Below are positions 57,241-64,000 of a stretch of DNA of 64,000 bases, in pieces. The stretch comes from Valencia hispanica. Its lineage: Eukaryota; Chordata; Actinopteri; Cyprinodontiformes; Valenciidae. The stretch spans positions 33,443,798 to 33,507,797 of the forward strand of contig OY747705.1 of the NCBI GenBank assembly GCA_963556495.2. The letters are read 5' to 3'. Made by a program: the position numbers and the translations under genes. Position 1 is the first letter of the stretch. Every line of letters begins with the position of its first letter. A model generated the notes under the pieces. The model made no database searches. It saw only the letters and a program-made list of their open reading frames with translations, and was not told where the DNA came from.

Positions 57241-60127
57241 CTAGGGAGAGTGTGATTTATAAACCAAATATTGCATGCAGCTGTGCATATTCCAAGTTTG
57301 ATAGATCTAAAACTTACAAGGCATAAGTAAAAAATGTTTGCTGAGCTTAAATATGGTTTTAGTAAGGATTCTACGCAAAGTGGTACTGGTCCTATTATTT
57401 CAAAAAGTGTAATTTCATTTCATTTGAAAATAAAGATCTCAAAGTCAGTAGAAAGTAAAGAGGGGCGGAACCTAAGCTGTCTGAGGTCCAGTGTGAAGTT
57501 TCAAAAGTAAGCAATTATTGCTAGTGTTAGTTCACAGTTTTTTTCAAAATCAGCACAACCTCTACCAGGAAATATTTGAGTGCTTCATGCTTCCCTCTGC
57601 TGACAAGCTTTATGGACATGCTGATAAAAAATTCTTGTTAACCTTGGCACCTGCCCACACTGCTAAAAGTACCAATTTGCTTTAGTCACCATGGTATCCT
57701 TGATTGGCTAGCAAGAGAATCTATAACATTTTGTCAAGAGGACGATCAGAAAAACCAGATCCAACAATGCAGACAAGCTGAAGACTGCTATTAAAACAAC
57801 CTGGGCTCCCCCAACAATACAACTGTGCTACAGGTGAGCAGGGTAAAACATGCCAAAACATCAAAGCATGTTTTTAGTAACTTAAAACAACAACTGGTGT
57901 CTGGTGTAAGAACATTTTGAAGGAAAAGTGACTTTAATGCTTTAAAACAATACATTTAATTGTCCCCTGTACTTCCCAAACTTTAAACAAATCTTGACAG
58001 CAAACATCCTTTCCTAATCGGAACTCTGTCTGGCTTGTTGTAAGACATGCAACGACTCCAAGTGCGATGCTGTTCATTTGGTCTGATAAACATCTCATCT
58101 CTGTAAGAGTCCATTACTTCTAATTTACCTCTCCCAATGGCACGTGGACCTTGGAAGTACTTACTAAAGCTGCCTCACTCCCTTGTTCATCTTAGAATGA
58201 GGCTTCACAGTTTACCAGAGAGATAAGTTGTTAAACTGACTGGCTAAGTAATCACCAGAGATACCTTAATTAGTATATTAGTGTAAACATACCTAAAGGT
58301 GTTTAGACTTTGACAAACCTTCTTGTTACATTAGCTGCAAATCTTCAGGGAAAGAGCAAAAGGATTTAGATTTATTTTTCTTTCACAAATAGGTGTTTAC
58401 CTTATTATCAGTCCACATCTTTTCCTTGATCTGAACTAGATCTTGTGAAAGAGCAAGCTGTAGCCTAATAATCGGTAGGATCCAATATAAAAGTGACTTG
58501 TTTTTAGGCTATTTGTATGTCAGAGTCTTAGGAGAAAAATCAATGATGCTAATTAGCATTCCAAAAGCAGAGTTTGCTCTGCACTGATTACTCTGAACTA
58601 AGTGCCAAGGGATTAGGGTGGACTTGCCTCACAGACTCTGAAGGCATAGAAGTTATTAATTAGAGCCGCATGTGTGAGTGTTTGTCTTTGGAAGTATGCA
58701 TGCTTGCTTGCATACATTGTTTTGTGAGAACCTTCTATGTATTATTTTGCATCAGTCTTTTTGTTTAAAAACTGAGCCTAATAAATGCTGCATTATGCCT
58801 CGCCCTACTTACCCGCTGAAAACGGCAGGGTCAAGCTGAATGCTCTCCAAAGGAGTGCACATGAGGGGTGATTTGTTTATATGTGTGATTATCGCTTTGA
58901 CCTTTCACCCTACACTGATGCATTCGTAATGCAAACAAAAGGAGGCACCCTGCAGACTTTGTGGTACTTCATGTCGCACCTCTCAAGCGCAGAGAAGGTA
59001 AGAGCTCGACTTCTTTCAAAGCACCCTGCCACTTTGGAGGTCACATGTTTCCCATTGAGAGCAGTTTACCTCCATCGGGACATATTTCCGTAAGCCTTTG
59101 ATTCAAGCCAGAGACAAACGAGGGTTTCTTTCTTTTTTCTCCATCCTGAAATGATTTCCAAGGGCTGGAATTTTGGGCCAAATACCACTATAGCCTTGCA
59201 GAAAAGGTGCACTGAAGGTTATTTTTACACTTCATTATAACTAATGGACCCCGAAAGCATGACACAGGGCGGTGCAGTACTGGCAATGAGAGGAGGCATG
59301 TTTGCTTTACAGAGTGGGCTGAGTTTACATATTTATTCCCGCTTGCTCAAAACCATCCTGCTTTTAAATATGGATCATGTTTCACATGCTGCTTCACACT
59401 ACCATCTGTCTGTCCGTTCGAATTTGACAAGCTTTTAACAGCCTAAGCTTTGACAGTTTTGATAAGAATTTTATGTGGATATATTATGTTTTTAGACGTG
59501 CATTTTTTTATTCTGAACTGGTCATTTAATTTTGTTTTTAGTGCATTTAATGCATAGTAATTTGCCACTTCATTCCACTGGTTGTGGTAAGAAGTCTTAC
59601 TCATTCATGCTTCTGCTATGTTGAACACTTAACAGTTTGAGAATATGTGTATGCCTCAGGTAGACTCATTATCAGAAACACTGTATAACATTTACATTCA
59701 TTCTGTGATTTCTTCTGGCTATCAAAAGAAATTACATACTTATGTGGATGGGATTTTACGTGAACGGAGATATTTTGCTATTTCCAACAGCCCCTTGCAG
59801 CTTTTATTCCTTACAATGAATGTGTGTTTTTATTGCAGTTTTGAGTCAGTAATGTAGTTCAAAAATGGCTTTTGTGAAAGATCAATCCCTCACTGTTAAT
59901 ACCTTTAACCTTGAGGGTAGTGTTAATGCATGAACACATTTTATGTTCATCTATATGTTTACTTTCTTCAGTTGACAAACACTTTTAGCTTTATTCCAAA
60001 AATGTATATTTTATCTTCAATTGCTACTCAGACTGCAGTTTTGAGAAACCGTTTCCGGCTGATATAAAGTGAAGATGGAATTTGTGGAGTTTTTGAAATG
60101 TATGAGCTTGTAAGAGCTTTGATAGAA
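57241..60127. other. Unassigned AT-rich DNA
   Basis: Frames reach 70 codons. One at 58881-59093 has an exon-like stretch ending AGAAG before GTAAGAGC (58998). There is no other support for an exon. Confidence 0.45.
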
Positions 60128-60166
60128 ACAAACAAACAAACAAACAAACAAACAAACAAACAAACA
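60128..60166 (+). repeat. (CAAA)n microsatellite
   Basis: About 10 AAAC units, followed by an A-rich end. Confidence 0.95.
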
Positions 60167-60794
60167 CAAAAAAACCTCAAACTCAGCCTAATTATATTGT
60201 ATTTTGAAAAAAACGAGTAAGCATTACAACTTCTGCAGTAAATGTTATACTATTTTAGCTGAGTAAAGTCATCCAATATGTTATCCCCATCATGCTATTG
60301 TGTGTCTGTGTTGTGCTGGCTCATACACAATCTAATCTTAAATTAAGTTGGGCTGGCAACAATTTTTTGCATATACTGTTAAGTTCTATGAGATTACACA
60401 CTATATTCACCACACAAGCACCACTTCTGTATAGATAAGTGTTCCACTAAGTGTTGCAACACTGACCCAATAATAAGATCACCTGATTTTTGCAGACTTT
60501 CTGTCTGCCCTTATGAAGATTAAGTCCCCTTAGCATGTCAGATATTTGGAGCAACTCCAACTGACAGTAGTCTGACCTATTTTTTGAATAATTTAGTGCA
60601 TAGTCCTTTGACTGCTTGTGGGCACTTTTAAACTGTGTAAACATTACTAATAAAAAGGCCTTTGTATAAATGTTTATGTTAATAAAAATGATCAGTTTCC
60701 CGGGGTGCTCTTAAGGTCCAGGAGTGATAATAACCTGAACAGAAGGATCTGCATATGATTGTTTTATTTACGTTAATTCATTACATTGCAGTAA
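60167..60794. other. Unassigned DNA
   Basis: No recognisable feature. Confidence 0.5.
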
Positions 60795-61065
60795 TTAACA
60801 CAGTGAGAACTGAGGAGCTGGAAGTGGATTTCCACAAGCGCAGCTGCAGACCACACTGAAATCGTTATTATTCAGGAAGTGGACAGGAAGACGGAGTCTT
60901 TTAAGTACCTGAGAATTCACCTGAACAATACACTGGACTGGAGCCACACTGAACCTCTCTACAGAAAGGTTCAGACCTGCTGAGGAGACTGATATTTTTT
61001 GGAGCACAGGGGGCGCTCCTAAAGACCTTCTTTGACTTTGTAGTGGCATCAGCCATCTTCTATGG
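60795..61065 (+). pseudogene. Rex1/CR1-like RT fragment
   Basis: Broken plus-strand frames give SFKYLRIHLNNTLDW and later LLRRLIFFGAQGALLK, then FVVASAIFYG. This is the pattern of the RT C-terminal domain in Rex1/CR1-type fish LINEs. It stops at a hAT-like 55-bp piece and then an L2-A copy. Family assignment is from memory. Confidence 0.65.
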
Positions 61066-61120
61066 CAGTGGTTCCCAATCTTTTTTCCTTGAGGACCCCA
61101 TTGCTGTTATTTGCCCTCTT
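61066..61120 (+). repeat. Short hAT-terminus-like piece
   Basis: CAGTGGTTCCCAATCTTTTT (61066-61085), then CCTTGAGGACCCC, resembles the start of fish hAT elements. Only about 55 bp are present before the L2-A copy. Confidence 0.45.
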
Positions 61121-62212
61121 GCGGCAGCAAGAGTTCTGATGAGTATTAAAAAGAGAGATCACATTTCTCCTGTTTTAGCTTCCCTTCATTGGCTCCCTGT
61201 TAAATCCAGAATAGAATTTAAGATCTTTCTTCTTATATACAAAGCCCTTAATAATCAAGCTCCATCATACATCAGAGATCTAATTGTTTCACATGTTCCT
61301 AACAGAGCCCTTCGCTCTCAGACTGCAGGTTTACTTGTAGTTCCTAGGATTTCTAAAAGCAGAATGGGAGGGAGATCTTTTAGTTATCAGGCTCCTCTCC
61401 TGTGGAACCAGCTCCCAGTTTTAGTCCGTGAGGCAGACACTCTGTTTACTTTTAAGGCCAGGCTTAAAACTTTCCTTTTTGATAAAGCTTATAGTTAGAG
61501 TGGCTTAGGTCATCCTGAGCTATCTCTGTAGTTATGCTGCTATAGGCTTAGACTGCTGGAGGACAGACTTACCAATTTTCTTCACTCTGCTACTTCCTTT
61601 TCTCCGACGACTCTCCAGTTGTATTGCAGTACATTCTGTTATTTCGACTGTTAACTTTGTTTTCTCTCAGTGTTTATCTCTCCATAGAAGATATACCTGG
61701 TCTGGTATCCTGCTTGCCTGCAATGCCCTGTTGGACGGGGGGCATCGACTGGGATGATGCTCCCAGTAACTGAACATCCACTGTGTCCTGTTATCAACTT
61801 TTTACTTTCTGTAACATAGAGAGTTCTCTTATATCAGATCTTCTGTTCCTTCTGTGTTTCTGCTCTGTCTTCTCAAACCCCCAGACGGTCGTAGCAGATG
61901 GCCGCTCCTACTGAGCCTGGTTCTGTTGGAGGTTTCTTCCTGTTAAAGGGGAGTTTTTCCTCTCCACCGTCGCTACATGCTTGCTCAGTATGAGGGATTG
62001 CTGAAGGATTGCTGTGGTTGGAAAGTCTGCATCAACGGGGCCCAACCTCACGCCAATGACTGACGCAATCTGCTGGGATTCCTTAAATAGGAAACTTTTT
62101 AACTGATTGGAATGTTTGTATAAATGTATTGAAATAACTTCTTGTTAAGTGCCTTGCAATGACATCTGTTGTGAATTGGCGCTATATAAATAAACTGAAT
62201 TGAATTGAATTG
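61121..62212 (+). mobile_element. L2-A LINE, plus strand, C-terminus and 3' UTR
   Basis: The reference L2-A 3' copy in this window. It codes AAARVLMSIKKRDHISPVL to FLFDKAYS (stop at 61496-61498), followed by about 700 bp of 3' UTR and a TGAAT-type tail. It is 5' truncated. The 151-codon frame 61043-61498 runs into it from unrelated sequence upstream. Confidence 0.92.
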
Positions 62213-62508
62213 CCTGTTTCTAACACAAGCCGGGAACCCTAACCCAACTCCTACCCACATACACCCATTAAAAGTGATTAATTACAAACTTTTATTTGCA
62301 AAAAATAAACAGCAGTTGAAGATTTTTGTTCTTTCTCTTCTTGTTTTACAATGTAGACTATATAGACAATTTTTATGTCTTGAATTCTTTAAATGTAATA
62401 TTTACAAATATAATTTTGGTAATCTCAGCACAGACAAAATTTGATCTCTAGGAATACACTTGGTGGGGGGGGTTCCTGGACACCAGACCACTGTTTAATG
62501 GTGCAGTA
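62213..62508. other. Unassigned DNA
   Basis: AT-rich with a G-run (GGTGGGGGGGGTTCC) near 62463. No feature recognised. Confidence 0.5.
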
Positions 62509-62700
62509 GGTTCAATCAATCAAACGTTATTTATAAAGCGCTTTTCGTCCAACAATTGCAACTCAAAGTGTGTTCTTTACAGAAAAAACGTGAGTCTTGA
62601 GCCTGCTCTTAAGAACATGAATCTTCTCTGTGGCCCTGAGGTCCTCCGGCAGCCTGTTCCAGAGGTGAGGGCCATAATAATGGAAAGACGCCTCACCATG
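62509..62700 (-). repeat. L2-like LINE 3' end of a further family
   Basis: The tail AATCAATCAAACG marks the 3' end at about 62512. The minus strand encodes LWNRLPEDLRATEKIHVLKS, then RLKTHVF, the usual L2 protein end. It is a different family from L2-A and L2-B by its tail. Confidence 0.7.
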
Positions 62701-63175
62701 AGTGTGTGTCCTGTTGGAGCACTAGCTCATCTAAAGCTGAGATGAAGCTTTAGATGGAAGGGACTTTATCATAGGTCCTTCCTAACACCAGCTGTTAGAC
62801 TGTAGAACCATCACCGCTCCCCTCAAAAGTCAGTAAGTGTTTACATGCCTGCTGTCATTTGCCCTCTTTTAATTTCAAATAACATTTCTGCTGTTATTGA
62901 ATATCTCTGTTGTTTGTAGTACTTTGGTCACTGTTACGACCCAGCTCAGCTAGGGAAGGGGAAAGTAACATAAACCCTGGAGTCAGGTGTTAAAATGGAG
63001 GAACAAAAGAGTTTAATCAGAATAAAGCAGCAAAAACAAAATACACCAAACAGAAATGGTCTTAGAAGCTAAATTACTAAAAGCTTCAAAACAAAATATG
63101 TGTGCCCCAAAACACAGGCTAAGGGAAGCCTTAAATAAAATACCGGGGCAAAACAAACTAACAGTTAACCTAACT
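62701..63175. other. Unassigned DNA
   Basis: TGTTACGACCCAGCTCAGC at 62933 looks like a possible repeat start, but no partner was found. Confidence 0.4.
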
Positions 63176-64000
63176 CAGTGCTTTAAGTGGGCCGGCATGC
63201 AAGGGTATGCAGTACCGGCACTTCTAAATTTTACTCCTCAGCATACTGGAACTTATTTCCAGCGTGCCCTGCGTACCAGAACGTTTTTCCAGCATGTGTT
63301 GATGAGTACCTGGACTTTTCCTCAACAGTCAATACCCTCCTTAGACTTCCCAACAGTTTACAGCTTTGTTCATAATAAAAAATCGCCTCAAAATAAAACC
63401 ATTGTTTAAACGCATAAAGCTTGCTGTACCGCTGCCTTCATGTGGTATGGGAAAGATGATAGTTGCACTTGTGAAGTGGAAATTCCCACTGCGTTATGTT
63501 CAAGTGCTTTTGTTGTTGTAGTGAAGTGAAAGGAACGATGCCACCTGCGGCTGTATCAGCGGAGCCGAAGCGCTGTGATTCATCTGTGCCTTTCTCCTCC
63601 TGACCCTGTGTGTGTGTTTTTTTTAACTCCTGGCAAGATGGCAGAGAGCAGTAGCACAGCTTCTTGAAAGAATGGACATTATTTTAATTTCGTCAATAAA
63701 AAAGAAAAGATATAACGGTAAAATGCACACTCTGCATTGGGGAAAAGTTTCTGTTGACCGCAAAAAATTCCACTTCAAATTTAAAACATCTTGTATCCAA
63801 ACACCCTTCTATCAGGCTACCCGGGCCGGATAAGTGTTTTTGGACTCATATGTTCTGTGATCGAAAAAATAATTTATAAAACGCTATGTGGAATAGCCTA
63901 TTGCTGGCTGTCTGAGTTAATTTAGTCGGATGACTGACGTTATTCATCGTCACGACTTCTCGGTGCGTTTAAAGGAGGCTGTGACTGTCAATTAAGTTGC
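63176..64000 (+). mobile_element. hAT-like element with BED-finger relic, cut by window end
   Basis: Begins CAGTGCTTTAAGTGGGCCGG, a fish hAT-type terminus. At about 63720-63810 the plus strand encodes VKCTLCIGEKFLL, then NSTSNLKHLVSKHPS, a BED zinc finger with its CxxC and HxxxxH ligands intact. The frame has a stop a few codons upstream (TAA near 63700), so the transposase start is broken. The catalytic part would lie beyond the window. Confidence 0.65.

Overview
This is vertebrate, almost certainly teleost fish, nuclear DNA. It holds no host gene that I can recognise. I saw no continuous host-like coding exon, no rRNA and no functional tRNA gene. The diagnosis rests on the repeats: L2-type and Rex1-like LINE fragments, hAT and PIF/Harbinger-like miniature elements, a tRNA-headed SINE or RTE-like family common in fish, a 'GCTAACATTAGC'-type satellite, and a fish-type endogenous retrovirus (ERV). 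The species cannot be named from the sequence; a percomorph-type teleost is an inference. The window is probably intergenic or a very long intron.

Region by region. (1) 401-7874 is a minus-strand ERV with two LTRs about 1% apart, a 4-bp target duplication (TTAC), a primer binding site matching the 3' end of tRNA-Ala(AGC), and a polypurine tract. It has lost protease, RT, RNase H and most of integrase. Two long open frames remain: a Gag fused in frame to the tail of integrase (502 codons), and an Env (495 codons) that keeps the surface unit and membrane anchor but lacks the fusion ectodomain. An opposite-orientation solo LTR of the same family, with its own 4-bp duplication, sits in the leader. 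A second, different LTR-like block also lies there. (2) 7.9-9.6 kb is an interspersed repeat opening with strong palindromes. (3) 9.75-13.36 kb is a degenerate TAGC-rich satellite in two higher-order units of about 1.75-1.85 kb, followed by a (TA)n tract. (4) 14.1-16.6 kb is a 5'-truncated, frame-broken L2-type LINE (called L2-A here). (5) 16.6-31.6 kb is mostly AT-rich non-coding DNA with an L2 relic, a (TG)n tract, a Rex1-like LINE end and a hAT-like MITE. (6) 31.6-33.5 kb is a second L2 subfamily (L2-B). (7) 34-41 kb is mostly unassigned, with a Harbinger-like MITE at 38.7-39.4 kb. (8) 41.3-45.4 kb is a three-level nest of L2 insertions. (9) 45.4-54.2 kb carries a pogo-like transposase relic, hAT MITEs, a hAT BED-finger fragment, and an L2-like LINE whose RT is split by a MITE. 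(10) 54-64 kb is AT-rich DNA, SINE fragments, a stitched LINE block at 60.8-62.2 kb, and a hAT element running off the window end.

How the parts relate. Most coding-looking sequence belongs to mobile elements. Most copies are dead, or can move only with enzymes supplied from elsewhere. The main object of interest is the young pol-less provirus with two surviving open frames. Such products could be by-standers, could allow packaging in trans, or could interfere with related viruses; the sequence alone does not decide.
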